64,000 nt of DNA from Escarpia spicata (lineage: Eukaryota > Annelida > Polychaeta > Sabellida > Siboglinidae). Positions 24,501 to 36,906 of the stretch are shown in pieces. Numbering within the stretch: position 1 is the first letter of the stretch; every line of letters starts with the position of its first letter. The translations under genes were made by a program, and so were the position numbers. Where the stretch lies: contig OZ023205.1 of assembly GCA_963995525.1 (NCBI GenBank), positions 58,606,000 through 58,669,999 of the forward strand, in the 5' to 3' direction. The notes under the pieces are model-generated. The model was not told the origin of the DNA and made no database searches. It saw only the letters and a list, made by a program, of their open reading frames with translations.

Positions 24501-27500
24501 TTCTGCTAAGTCTTTAAATCTGTTTATATTTTCACAAATCAACTACACTATCATTGGTCTAACAACAAAAAGGTTTTGCCTATGAGATACGCCAAAACAA
24601 AACTAGTTAATATACAATCACACATAAAAACCTAAACTGCATTATTTATTAGTACGCACATTTCTCTCAGCCTCAAATGTATATGTGTAGACACCATCTG
24701 CATCGTTGAAGTTCATATAGTTATTCAATGTTTGACAGCAACTGTAAACAACAAAACACAAAATGTATTTGTTACAACTTATTGATTGATCTTATGTCAT
24801 TATCATTTCATGTAATAATATAAAACAGTACTAAAGGCAGGTTTTAAACTAAGTAATAAGGTTGCCACACTACATAAAGATATAGATACTACATTTGCAG
24901 CTAACTTTAAAATATTTCAATTCCAAATCAAGGAATCAGTGGAAAAAATTTAAAACTGGCATGCCCAATTCGTGTTGATGTAGTGGATTCTACTTGACAG
25001 AATCACTGAAAACGGGAGAATCATTTAGTAGAATCAGATGTATTGGCTGGGATGGAATCACCCTCAATTCCCACTGTATGTATTGCTTAATTAAGCGAAT
25101 CCGCCACTAGAATAAAACTGTTTTGGCCCAAAGTACTTCCATTAACTGGAGTCCACAGTAAGGACAAAGTAATTGTGTTTTACCAAAAAAACTCTCCTAT
25201 GCATGATTACGCAAATATGAACTAAACTTCGTTGTTTAAACTGTGACCATGGGAAGTCAGGATCATGTTAATACAAATGCAGAATGTTGCCATTTTGATG
25301 CCGAGTAAATTATGCAATCTTTGACAGCCATTTTCTCAAAAACATTGTTCTTCAAATTTCTGCATTTGGAAACGGGATATCTCTTGGAATAATTATGCTA
25401 TACAAATAATGTTTTCAGTGTTGCATTCAGCATATTCTACTGTGTGCAATGATCAGACACTTTTTTAAAATCATGAATAGTTTGAAAGATATAGCCATAT
25501 TTGTTGCCAAAAACAAGATTTTTTTCGTATTTTACAAAAAAGTTATTTTTAAAATATAAACAACATTTCAAAAAATGCTCTGATCATTTCACAATAGAAT
25601 CTATAGAGAACATGGATTTGCAAGAATTATAACTATATATGGATTCAATAAAAAAATTGCAGTTTTTCCAAATTTGCCAATATTTGCTCAAAATGGCGGC
25701 CATTTTGTTTGTTATCATAGAAACGAGGGGTCTGGCTGAAAAAAGTTCAATATATTTTACTCAGTAAGACCCATTTCATGCATTGGACAGAACAAAATTG
25801 AACTGTTTGCACAAATAAAAAAATAATCCTATCTACCTACCATGTCTGGTCTTAATATATTATTTGTTAGTCTAAATTTAGAAAAATATGGAAATATATC
25901 AATTCAATTTTCCATGGGACGTTCCACAAAACCACCACATTAGATTACCTGTTTACCACAATTACCAATAAGATCATGTAAATTGAATATTAAATGACAT
26001 GTGGCATTCTTTTCTTGTAGATGTAATCCATTGAAAATGTTATCACGATATGATTACTTTTTGAGATATCACAGTGACATTTTACGAAGAGCTTGTGTCA
26101 TTAAAAAGACTGAATGTTTCTTACCTGGATGCCAGTTTAAACACCTCTGTGGCACAGGCAGCTGAAACACATGTGATGCTGTAACCGTAAACAATCTAAT
26201 AGACGCACGGTGCTGACGCAGAGAATGGGTATGCTAACTGTGTCACTATTGTGTTCTTCGCATGTATGTTGGTACACAACTAATGCTGATGTTTGCCCAT
26301 GTAAAACTACTTTCAAGGACGTATACAAGGTTGGTGTTATAAATTAGTATTTTACATGGTGGTCTGGTACAGCAGTAAATTTGCACTATTTTAAGGGTGA
26401 AGTTTGGCAATATAAACAATATAGTGAATTTACCTGCAATGACTGCATTTGTGGACGCCACTGCTGGAATAATTCGTTTTACCACACCTGGAAGAAATAC
26501 CAATACTGCATTCAGATAATGTAACAACACAACAGGAACATTGCAACACCAAAACAAAACAATTCAATACTACAAAAACAACCTCAGCATGGCAACAAAA
26601 TAATACACTTATTCTAGGAAGCATAACAGTGTATATAGGAAAAAACGTTAATCTATTCTGTGCATTTCAAAATAAGCTGTGTTTCCTGTTTTATATATAT
26701 ATATATCAAGTGTCAGACAGGAAAGCCATAATTTCATCGGTGAATAGCGTGGAAAACAACACATTTCATCTACAAAAATGTTTACCTCAACTACTGTCAA
26801 CTAGATACCAGTGTAAACACACTAGTAAATCAATTCATGTGATTTTTGTATTTAACAGATAATCAGCAGAGGAGACTTCTCAAACAACCCTGCAATGTTT
26901 ACACATTTATTGCGCCGTGTCTTCTTACAACATGAGGTTTCCAAACACGCTGTAAGTGTAACAGTTTTAAACAATGACAATGGCATCTTTTTTCACATAA
27001 CCGAAACGGGTTTTAGTTATTCAGTAATCATACATATTTCACTCAAAGAAATTTGTATATTACCAAAACTACCATCGAGCACACAAAATTGTAACTGATT
27101 AATTAATCAGAAGCAGGAATCAACCAATCATCAACAAATTTATAAATTGGAACACTAGTGTTCCCTTAGCCTGGTGTGTAGTCACACCATGTGCCCCCCC
27201 CCCCCCACTGTCCCCCTCCCGTGTGCCCTCACCCTGAGTGAGTCTGTAGTCAACCCCTGTGATGCCATACTGGTTGGCGCGGTCCACTGCACGCTCATAG
27301 ATCCACTTGATATGATCCGGGTCGTCACCGTCAATCCCCACAGATGCTAAACACACAAACACAGGTCTAGGAACTGCTTCCAACAACTACCCTATTAGTC
27401 TTCCTATCCTGAACCTTAATTTTTAGCAGTGACGTAGATAGCAGGGTCAAACTAACCAAATTACCCCCCCTGTTGCTGGCTGAAGACAATGACGACAGTA

Positions 27501-30500
27501 TAAAATAAAATATAGAGTATTACAACTTGCATCTACAGGTCCAAAACTATTAGAGTGGACCTACCGCACATATTCAAATGTATAAATTAATATGTTAACT
27601 TGGAGGCGTTGTAAGTGCATCTCTCCCAGGCGCCGAGGTTCACTTGCCACTTTCTAGGTTCATTCGCATCCTTGAATCATCAGGGAAACCATGCAGTGTT
27701 TTCATTGACCTAAAATAGTAGTGTATCAACTAGATGTGTATAATAATGTAAAACTAAATGGAAAAAGAAAGTTCTGAATCTAAGGATGCAATGAACTCAT
27801 CCACAGATAAATACCCCAAGACTAGTAACTGGCAGTACACTCACCACCAAATGGATGTTCCTGAACTCATCCACAGATAAATACCCCAAGACTAGTAACT
27901 GGCAGTACACTCACCACCAAATGGATGTTCCTGAGGCCAAAGCAGAACTCGCACATACTCAATGCAGTGCTCTGGTAAGCGCGGCGTGTGAGCGATCGTA
28001 CACATGGGGAAGTTTATCTGCATCAAACACAAGGCATCCATGCTACTGATTATAATTCAGCTTTAATAAAATAACCTAGAAAGCTTATGCCACAAGCATG
28101 TTTTAAATATCAGATAGCCACAACTTATAATAAACCACAATGTTATACAGCACTTGCAAAGTGCAGCCACATAGGTTCAGTCTTGTGACGCAAGTATAAA
28201 AGCAAATTATGGCTACCTTTAAAAGGGCAAACTTTTATAAATGGTACCAATATTACGACTTGAATGTTTAAGTTTTGGTCAAATTCAACATTAATAAAAC
28301 TTGTGTCTTAATAATTCAATGAATGTATTTTAGGGTTATGAATCTATTCTTAAACATGGCATATAATTTATATTATAACAGTGTACCCTGGGTAGTTGAA
28401 TTTGTAACATTTCAAACAAAATTACCCTCAAGAAATATGCCAATAATTAAGAATATTTGTTATTTAATTTAGGAGTGTCCTCTATGAAACATTCCTTCAA
28501 TCAGCTGTCGACATCGAGAATATTACTGCAGAACAAATGAACTTAAGAATAGTGGCTGGCTGCCTCTTAATTGTCTTCGCTTGATGTCTCCATACAGTAA
28601 TAAAGTTAACAGAACCGTCTCCAATGGGACTGATTTAAAGATATAATGATGTAGCTGACATTAACAACATGTCTGTAGCATGGTTCATTTGGGGAGGTGC
28701 ATTTTTACACCTCCAACTACACAAATATTGACGCTCACCAAAACGCTTAATTTACACCCACCCTTGCTGATTACAAAAACCTCCAATTGCACCCCATTGA
28801 CACCCAATAAAAACCTTCAATTAAACCCCCAACACTTATAAAAAATATATAATTGCACCCCCTAATACATATGGTCTGGTCAAATAGAACTCATTTGCCT
28901 CGAATGCAAATCTTGCCTCAGTGGGGGGGGGGGGGGGGGGTGAATGCAACCATCACCTCCCAGCCTATGTGCTGAAACGAGGGGACTGACCTGGGGTGGG
29001 TAGAGTTCGAGTGTGCACTCTATGCAGGCTGTGATGCCAGGAAGACAGACCCGCGTGTTGCCCTTGAAGCCTTCTGTACCGCCGTCTACCATCGGTATGA
29101 GGGAACTCTGGTCAAGTACTCCCTCAGTGTTATACGACAACACGCTGATCTACAACATGACACGTCAGTCTTAGACACCACTCAATGTCATACAAGCTGA
29201 TCTACAACATGACACGTCAGTCTTAGACACCCCTCAGTGTCATACGACAACAAGCTGATCTACAACATGACATGTCAGTCTTAGACACCCCTCAGTGTCA
29301 TACGACAACAAGCTGATCTACAACATGACATGTCAGTCTTAGACACCCCTCAATGTCATACGACAAGCTGATCTACAACATGACACGTCAGTCTTAGACA
29401 CCCCTCAATGTCATACGACAACAAGCTGATCTACAACATGACATCAGACTTAGACACCCCTCACTGTCATACGACAACAAGCTGATCAACAACATGACAC
29501 GTCAGTCTTAGACACCCCTCACTGTCATACGACAACAGGCTGATCTACAACATGACACGTCAGTCTTAGACACCCCTCACTGTCATATGACAACAAGCTG
29601 ATCTACGACACGTCAGTCTTAGACACCCCTCACTGTCATATGACAACAGGCTGATCTACAACATGACACGTCAGTCTTAGACACCCCTCACTGTCATACG
29701 AGAACAGGCTGATCTACAACATTCACACCTTCTTTGACCTTTCCTAGTCATGGTATTGTCAAAATTCAATTAAATGCAACAATTTACTAATATCCATTAT
29801 AAAATAAACTTCTAAAAGTTAAAATCTAATCATACAGTATCACGGAAGCTAAATATTGAATATAATACCTGTAATCATCCGCCATAAACATCAAAAGTTT
29901 CGCTTAGCGAATAGTCAAGGAAGCAGACCCAGATCAAAATGTACGGTTGGCGCTTAGAGTTGGAGTCAGTTGTTTCACAATGGCGATCCGTGAGTGATGC
30001 CGATTTGATCGACAACAGTTGATGTTGGGTCAGTGGACTGGGTAACTAAGTAAACAATCATGTTTGTGAAGAGTATTACAGTGACACAAGCCATCTGCTG
30101 GTGTGTTTGGCAAACTATCGTTCCTATCGATAGTTGGATCTACCATCGATAGTATTGCATCGCGACATCGACTAGCACGATGCATTGATAGTTTGATGTA
30201 TCGTTACACCCTTACTGGCATACAATTAGCTGGCCGTGCAGTTGATCAGATTGCCTACAAGACATGACAACTCACCAACATGCCGTTGATCCAGCGTCGT
30301 GCCACAACTGAATCAAGTCCACACACCACAATGTGGAACTCTGCAACATGCGCTCAAAATAGATGGACTCATTCAATGTTTTGTTTTTAACTATAACTGT
30401 TTCAATCAAACAATGCCTTATTTTCAAATGAGAATTAAAACAATAACAATATAAAATAACCAAACATGTTCAAATGGAAAGGGGTGAATTTTTGTAATAC

Positions 30501-33482
30501 CAAAACCATCCTTTTTTTGTAATATTTTCAAGCACTTTCCCCAAAACAAAGGTCACATGCACAGGTATACATATTAATGGCATACACAAATAGATTGTTT
30601 TATATTGTGACCTATGAACTTGTAAACCAAAATCAATCCCAATTACACAATCACTCACACAATAATTGTGTGCTTGATATTATTCAAGACATAATTACAT
30701 TTAACTAGCAATGTCGTGTAGTACTATTATTACATCTGGACTTAACTGATAAAAAATGACACTGCTCTTGCCTGTATGCATGTTGCACGAACACCAGCTG
30801 TTCAAGCACACATGTATACAAATGTATATCATACATACTTACAGAACTACTTTACAAAATACACTTACGCCTGTAGAAATCCATGTCGAAGTCCTGTATT
30901 TTGGCATAGTGTCTTTATAATAAAGTCAAGGTCCGTTGTGACAAGTTGGAATTATACATTGTGGTAGTAACCCTACATACATGATTCATAAAGCTAATAA
31001 CTCATACTTTTATTAACTGAAATGCCGTTATAGCTTACCACGTAAATATGGAGCCACTTATCTCCACAAACATGTAATAATAATATACTAACAGTGTCCA
31101 GTTTGAAAATACTTAGTGGTACATTTTAAACTAAAACAAATTAATTAAAAAATAAAACAGTCTTGAAAGATAGTGCCATATACGCACAAATAAAAGGACT
31201 TACCGCCAAGTCAAAAAAATTATTAAAAATGACACTGGTATGTCATTCCATAGATTTAAAGCTGCTGTCATGAAACCTGCATCCCTGGTCTCTTTCAGTA
31301 ATGGTGTTATCACAAAGGTGTTTGAATACAACTCTTGACCTTTTAAATAGAACGAATGTGACAAGAGTATTTAGGGATGCAGAATCTATGGCCGTGTGAC
31401 CTTGAGGACTGATGAGGATACGGAGTGACCTTGCATCCCACGATACGGTTGTTGATGAATGCAGCAGCAACAGTTGCCTTTGGTTCACCAATGTCCTTCT
31501 TCCTGTCAAAACAAAGGAACACAACTGATTTAGCATCTGGAAACATGCCCTAATTCAATCACATATCAAAGCACAAACAGGAAGCAAAATACAATATTTT
31601 ATATCAATGTCATCAACATATTGTGGCTTGTAATGCCATTAAAATAGTTAAAAGGAATTAAAAACAAGAGTAGGGAAATCATTAGATGTGATTTTTTTTG
31701 TATACTGGAGTGTTTTATTGATTGTATTTGTAATGTCGTACCACACAACATGCCTTCTTTCAGTTCTTTGAGTAGTAATAATGCAATAAAACAATGGTGC
31801 ATATTCTTACCTAAATAAAAACTGTCTATTTAGGTTTGACAAGTCTATCGTATCCATATCTATGACAGATATTTGCCGGAAGCCCATGTATGCCTGAAAC
31901 ATATAAGAGATAACTCATTGATTTTGAAATGACATCATTGAATCAGGCTGATATACCCATGTGTGTAGTTGTGCTATCGATGTACGTCTTCTGCTAATGG
32001 TACTAACGTAACAAATTATTTGGAAAATAATTATTCACACCCACACTTTAACCCAAATTTTAAGTCAGTGTAGTTTAGGAATACCGTGGAATCTCACTGT
32101 TAAGGTCATCTTTGGCTAACTGGGAGAAAGTGACTTGTTTAACGAAGTGACCATATTAGCAGGACTATTATCCAATAAATTACGCTACAGGGAAATCATT
32201 TGGAATTGCCCTATGGTGACCTTAATTGCGAGGTGGCAGTAATACCGAGGTGACCTTAATTGCAAGGTGGCTCTATTACCAAGGTGACCTTAATTGCAAT
32301 GTGGCATTATTACAGAGTTGACCTCAATTACAAGGTGGCACTATTACCAAGGTGACCTTTATTGTGAGGTGGTACTATTACCGAAGTTCGACTGTAATAA
32401 CATAATAACACTATTTACATGATCATGTCTGTGATAAAATCCAATTATTCCACGTAACTGAACATTATTGATTCCTAGAACTGCTGAGAATATTCAAATT
32501 ATGTAATTTTATCCACATCAAAGTGATATTGCTTACAGCAGGCCTTTATCTAAGATCTAATGTTTACCAGTCAAAAATGTCCATGTGTCCGCACACAGAG
32601 AATCCTGTCCAACCGAGCATATAGATATTATACACATAACTATATATATATGTATACAGTAATACACGCAAGTGTGACACACATTTTTAATGAACAATTT
32701 ACATATCACAGTGGGAGGCAATAATATTTATTGTCACAAATACTAGGACACCCTGTCTGATAGCCGTCAGGTCAAATTTCACCGAGTCCAAAACGAACTT
32801 GACCCGTCCAAAAGAGGGGAGGACTGGTCTCTAGCTAAAGATGTGACTTATTATGAACACATGGACATACGAGATCTTTGAGGAGTTCACATCCGAGACC
32901 CCCGGCTCCTATCACCAGCACTCGACAGGTGTCCTCGATGAAACTCAGCACCTGGAAAGGAAACAGATTTTCTGTTCAACTCAACAGACCAATGAAGCAA
33001 ATGTGAACCACATTGTCTACTTTCCATATCAGGACATTTGTTAATGTTCATAACATTTGATTTTGACAGTTGCATAATGACATTTGTTTTTCTAAAGATG
33101 TTTAAAAAAAGAACACTGAGCAATAAGTTGAAAATCAGGGTAGCATACATACATCTAATTATAATTGATGGTATCATCAGCATTGTTAAAAACTAATCAC
33201 ATCTTTATAATGTGTCAGTGTCTGTGTCTATCATTAATGGCACAGCAGAAAGATCTCAAACATTTCAGCATTGAATATTGGGGGGGGGGGCATCACATCA
33301 ACTGAATGTAGATGTACATTAACAGAAAAAAGTGCTACCTTCTCCAAAAGAAAAAATATAGATAACATTAAGCTTACTTCTGAACTAGCTTCAAATTCAG
33401 GATGGGCAAATGGTCCTGAACGCTCAAGAATTGCTTGCAAGTGGCTCCATCTACCAGGCCAATCTTGCACTTCTGTCGACAT
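21507..33482 (-). CDS. UBA3: NEDD8-activating enzyme E1 catalytic subunit, 15 coding exons
   Basis: Coding exons in transcript order: 33378-33482, 32871-32951, 31811-31893, 31422-31502, 30869-30912, 30276-30340, 28991-29149, 27915-28017, 27233-27346, 26434-26487, 26125-26161, 24660-24741, 22901-23001, 22103-22221, 21507-21610. All phases agree: 1,332 nt, 443 aa (human about 463). The protein adenylates NEDD8 with its partner NAE1 and passes it to UBE2M. Visible signatures are the nucleotide-binding [12 protein letters not shown] (46-57), [24 protein letters not shown], the catalytic cysteine in NFPMCTIA (Cys212), the zinc-binding pairs CIEC (195/198) and CPAC (339/342), and a C-terminal ubiquitin-like E2-binding domain. 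The first ATG sits one base inside an exon with an upstream acceptor, so a 5' exon, possibly coding, exists further right and was not found. The exon-14 donor is the unusual GTTTGT. Confidence 0.94.
22369..22398. other. Perfect short hairpin
   Basis: TGCTCCCACCCAG and CTGGGTGGGAGCA are exact inverted repeats of 13 bases around an AAGA loop. The hairpin lies in the UBA3 intron between exons 13 and 14. It may be a remnant of a foldback element; no target duplication was found. Confidence 0.6.
23195..23966. mobile_element. Non-autonomous DNA transposon with CCGTATT-type ends, 772 bp
   Basis: The left end is CCGTATTGTTACCTATAGAC and the right end is the inverse of CCATATTATCCCCAATAGAC. Both are flanked by TA, at 23,193-23,194 and 23,967-23,968. 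The ends share the CCGTATT start with the 16.3-kb element but diverge inside. It lies in the UBA3 intron between exons 12 and 13 and has no transposase. Confidence 0.6.
24050..24330. repeat. Long imperfect inverted repeat (hairpin), about 280 bp
   Basis: The arms read outward from about 24,200. Left TTTTTGAGTTATTGCCGTTT pairs with right GGCAATAACTCAAAAACTAA; TACAAGTTTGTTGCTAGATG pairs with CATCCAGTGAGAAACTTGTA; and TTTTGACATCACCATAAAA pairs with the segment around TGTGATATCAAAAAATAAA. This resembles a foldback transposon. It sits in a UBA3 intron. Confidence 0.65.
27585..27690. repeat. Dispersed repeat shared with 18.5 kb
   Basis: The words TTAATATGTTAACTTGGAGG, GTAAGTGCATCTCTCCCAGG and TTCATTCGCATCCTTGAATC match the stretch at 18,467-18,560 with moderate divergence. 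It lies in a UBA3 intron. The transposon class is unknown. Confidence 0.5.
27792..27931 (-). repeat. 70-bp tandem duplication of the UBA3 exon-8 splice donor
   Basis: Two identical 70-base copies abut at 27,861/27,862. Each contains, on the minus strand, the last 17 bases of UBA3 exon 8 (ending CATTTGGTG) and the donor GTGAGTGT. The upstream donor (GT at 27,914-27,913) keeps the family sequence in phase with exon 9. The second donor lies 70 bases downstream, and its use would add 70 bases and shift the frame. The lack of differences suggests a recent duplication. Confidence 0.9.
29150..29718 (-). repeat. Minisatellite built from the UBA3 exon-7 splice acceptor, 10 copies
   Basis: On the minus strand each unit of about 57 bases reads GTTGTAG, then ATCAGCTTGTTGTCGTATGA, CAGTGAGGGGTGTCTAAGAC and TGACGTGTCAT. 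The true exon 7 begins immediately after GTTGTAG with ATCAGCGTGTTGTCGTATAA and CACTGAGGGAG. Each unit therefore copies the acceptor and about the first 30 exon bases. Nine of ten units keep TAG; the unit near 29,485 has TTG. Each unit also carries CTGAC, a branch-point-like word, about 19 bases before the AG. The array touches the functional acceptor. Confidence 0.95.
32110..32395. repeat. Short tandem repeat (GGTGACCTTAATTGCAAGGT type)
   Basis: About five imperfect units of roughly 36 bases carry GGTGACCTTAATTGC and GGTGGCACTATTACC variants in the UBA3 intron between exons 2 and 3. Confidence 0.75.
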
Positions 33483-34572
33483 TCTGCAAGAAAAAGAAGA
33501 TCTGTTGCAAAAACCAACATCAATGACTGAATGGTGCATATATTTGTAACTGATTCAAGAAACAGATTACTATAGATAATAGGTAATTCTAGCTGCAGAG
33601 GCAGCATGATCTTGGCCACTAGCAGATTTAAAGTCTTTGCAAATTATACCTTCGCTGATTGATAATTGTATATCACCCAAAACAGCTTTTCAAACTATTT
33701 CTTTGCATTCAGTCATACATTCTCATTTAATAAAAGAAGTGTTAAAGAGTATGGATCTCTTATACAAGAGTTTGTTCTAACTGCAGTTTTTTGTTAAAGT
33801 GGCATGTTCTCTTAAATAAAGAGGATTTAACTGTACATAACTTTTATAACTGCGACCAGTGCTATAATCACACAAGACTTCACCTACTTACCTACCTACC
33901 ATGTCTTTATCGGCTGCATCAGTTCACACCTTTTATGTGCAGTAAATCGCCTGTTCAAAGGTGACTAAACATAGAGATTGTCCAACCCAAGTTGCAAAGA
34001 CCCAGTGAGATATAATTAAAAAGTTCTTTATTCTCTTTAATGGCTTGTTACGTGCCTTACAATAAGTATGTGTAGTTTATTTGTTTGTTGCAGCATACTA
34101 ATAGCGGTAAACAAAATCAACAGTCATCAACAGCTTAACCTAAGGCTAAGCTAATATAAATGTTTTTTAAGCACACTGTATGTCCCCAAACCCTTTAAGT
34201 AGTTAACTGGCTTCAGTGATTTGAACTGATGAAACACATGACAATCGTTTCAAAAACTCTTTAATTAAGGTGTAATGTTGTGTTTCACAGTAAGTTGGCA
34301 TTATATGTTAATAATATAATTTGTTTACGAACGTGTCTGCTTTCAAGAAAATATTTATCCGGTTATTAAAATTAGCGAAACATTTCCTAGTTAGAATATG
34401 CATGCGGATAAAAGTAGTTGGTAGATTTCTCATGATTTTCTAGAACTTTAGATATATGCAAAGTGAAATAGGCACAGCAGTAACTGAGTAAGTCAAAATA
34501 GCAATTACAATAGCTACAGCCTATTTAAGTATTTTCCAGTTAGAATATGCAAGTCAAGATTGTTGTAAGTCA

Positions 34573-35318
34573 GCACTTGTGTAGAATGTTTAGAATCAGT
34601 GCGTTAGTTCCATTATTCAGCATTATCCCATGCATATTTACGTTTAAGAATACTGTGTCTTAGTGCACTTTTCAGGCGTAAATAGCGCCACGGTTTGCAT
34701 CAATATATGCCATTATATCGCTCATTTTACGAGCGCAATGCAGTAACACAGGGTTTGACTAAAAGGCGCACAACCATGAAGTTGACGAACGATCACGCAC
34801 GACCATGTAATATAATGTGTTAGTAGATAGTCTGGCTGTTGCTGGTGTACATATATGGTTTGCGAGTGTATTATTAAAAAATTTGAGTCTGCATTTCACC
34901 CAGGAGTTACACAATTTAAGCATTTTATCCGATCTTCCGAGCATTTTGTCTTGGCACAGTAGCGCCACATGGCGAATTAAACCGGTGAGTTACTACAAGC
35001 GATGATAAAAGTTACTCCAATGTGAAGGACATATCCAAAATTTGGCGAGCTGCACACACATACCTCCTACGTGCCACCAACAGCACGCTTGGTTACCAAC
35101 ACTACATACATTTTGGTTGTGTGCCTTTTAGTCATACCGATTACTATTTGGGCTTCAAAAGTACGCTAAGTCTAAGACACAATATTTTCGTCATTGCTTG
35201 GGATGTTGTTGAATGATGGATCTAGTAAAGCACTGTCTTTGACTTTGAGGTACCAAACGTGAGGCAAAACTCAAGTTATAACGGCGAAATCGAGATGGGT
35301 GCGGATTCTACACAAGTC
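34573..35318. mobile_element. Inverted-repeat DNA transposon, family copy 1
   Basis: Left end GCACTTGTGTAGAATGTT; right end GCGGATTCTACACAAGTCC. Inside are GTGCGTTAGTTCCATTATTC on the left and the inverted relative GTTGAATGATGGATCTAGTA on the right, as in the copies at 36.2 and 37.5 kb. No transposase is present. Confidence 0.7.
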
Positions 35319-36201
35319 CCCCGACTTCCAAACGACCATTCGGACAATGGAACCCGCTGGCACAAAAGCCTCACAGTTCACCGGTTGCGAAAACGAATGG
35401 TTCGGCCTCTAGACCGAACAAGTCAGTGGGTCGAATCATCCGGCACCCGGCTTGGACCGGGGCAAGGCTTGGTCGACATTTTCCGGCATATCTAATGTAA
35501 TGAATTATCGCCGTCTTCTGAACAGCTACTTCACCATTACCATGGTGAATGTGTTTAAAATATGACAGCCGGTTATTGGAATATGTCAAATGTCAACAAG
35601 AACGCTGTGTAGACATTTATGACATTAAGCAGTTTTAGACTTACACTTCTTCTGCCATTTCGCTTAAGGGCAACGTGATGTTGATTGAATGTCATTCTGC
35701 CGTGAGAACATCTGTACTGGGGGGGGGGGGGTTGCTAGCGCGACACATGGTGACACTACATTATGAAGCCGCCATGACACGTCAGGGACTCGCGGATCTT
35801 CACAAACAACTTTATTTGTAAAGATTGATCGACAATAATCGTATAGTTATATTGCACCGTTGTCTATTAATTATTTGGCCTTCTATGGAGTACTACCCCA
35901 AAGGAGTGGAACACATTTTGTTTGACCTTGTTATCAAAACGGCCCCTTTGGGACTTTCCCCATTAGATCATTGGTATAATGGGGTATTTTGCCTTTTTTT
36001 TTTTCCCCTGATTTACTCCCTGTTATATGACATAGCTTTGAGTCATGTGTCTTATAATTATGTACTGTAAGCCTATAAGTGTTTTTGTATAATTTTTTAT
36101 CTTTTGAGGGATGCTATTTATACGTTTATGTCTTCTTGCATTTCTAAATTTTTCCAACCAAATTTTTCTGGTTGTTCAATCTTTAACTATAATTTTCATT
36201 G

Positions 36202-36752
36202 GGCACTTGTGTCGAATTCGGATCCACCTCGATTTCGCCGTTTTACTACATTGTTGCTTAAATTTGATATATCAATGGTTAAATTTAGTCCTTCAACATC
36301 ATCCCAGGCATATAATTATTTATATTATGAAAATATTGTGTCTTAATTAGTGCACTTTTGAAGCCCAAATAGCGAAGCAGCCGTGCGTTATCGCATCGCA
36401 CGCGTAAACATGAGCGATATAGCAGATTTATTTATTTATTCAATATAAAATGTAAGCTTGTACATACATACATACATAACATATACATAAGGGTACATTA
36501 AATATAAAGGATGACGCAAGAAAGTGTAAGCACTTGTTTCCATTGTGGTCCTTAGCAGCGTATGTTAATGCAAACCGGATCGCTATTTACGCCTCAGAAG
36601 TGCGCTAAGAGGCAATATTCTTAAACGTAAATTAATATGCACTGGGTATAGTGTTGAATGATGGAACTAATTGCGCACGGAGGTATCAAAGTTAGGAAAA
36701 CCTCAAGTTATAATGGCAAAATCGAGGTGTGTCCGGATTCGACACAAGTGCC
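36202..36752. mobile_element. Inverted-repeat DNA transposon, family copy 2
   Basis: Left end GGCACTTGTGTCGAATTCGG; right end CCGGATTCGACACAAGTGCC, a near-perfect terminal inverted repeat. The copy contains ATACATAC-rich sequence and ends about 155 bases before the ARL6IP5 start codon. Confidence 0.8.
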
Positions 36753-36906
36753 TTTCGTTGTTGCACTGGTAGTCAAACCTACAACTGTGCAAGTTAACAA
36801 CATTATTGTAAATGTATCTTGATTATGCGGAATATCGAATAAATTTCACACCATGTTCACGCGGCAGATGTCGTTTGTATGCGTTCAAGCAGCACACAAG
36901 TTAAAC

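Larger units (their letters stand above)
33484..36906. promoter_or_regulatory. Divergent intergenic region between UBA3 and ARL6IP5
   Basis: This 3.4 kb must hold the 5' ends and promoters of both genes, including the unlocated UBA3 first exon. It is interrupted by two copies of an inverted-repeat transposon (34.57-35.32 and 36.20-36.75 kb). I could not place a transcription start for either gene. Confidence 0.5.

Noticed and set aside
30120..30222. CGATAG-rich stretch ending TATCGTTACACCCTTACTG, like the end of a hAT element
   Set aside because: No matching opposite end or 8-bp direct repeat was found nearby, so it may be a solo fragment.
35760..35785. ATGGCGGCT on the minus strand as the missing UBA3 first exon
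   Set aside because: The frame meets a stop two codons later and no donor restores the phase with the 33,483 acceptor.
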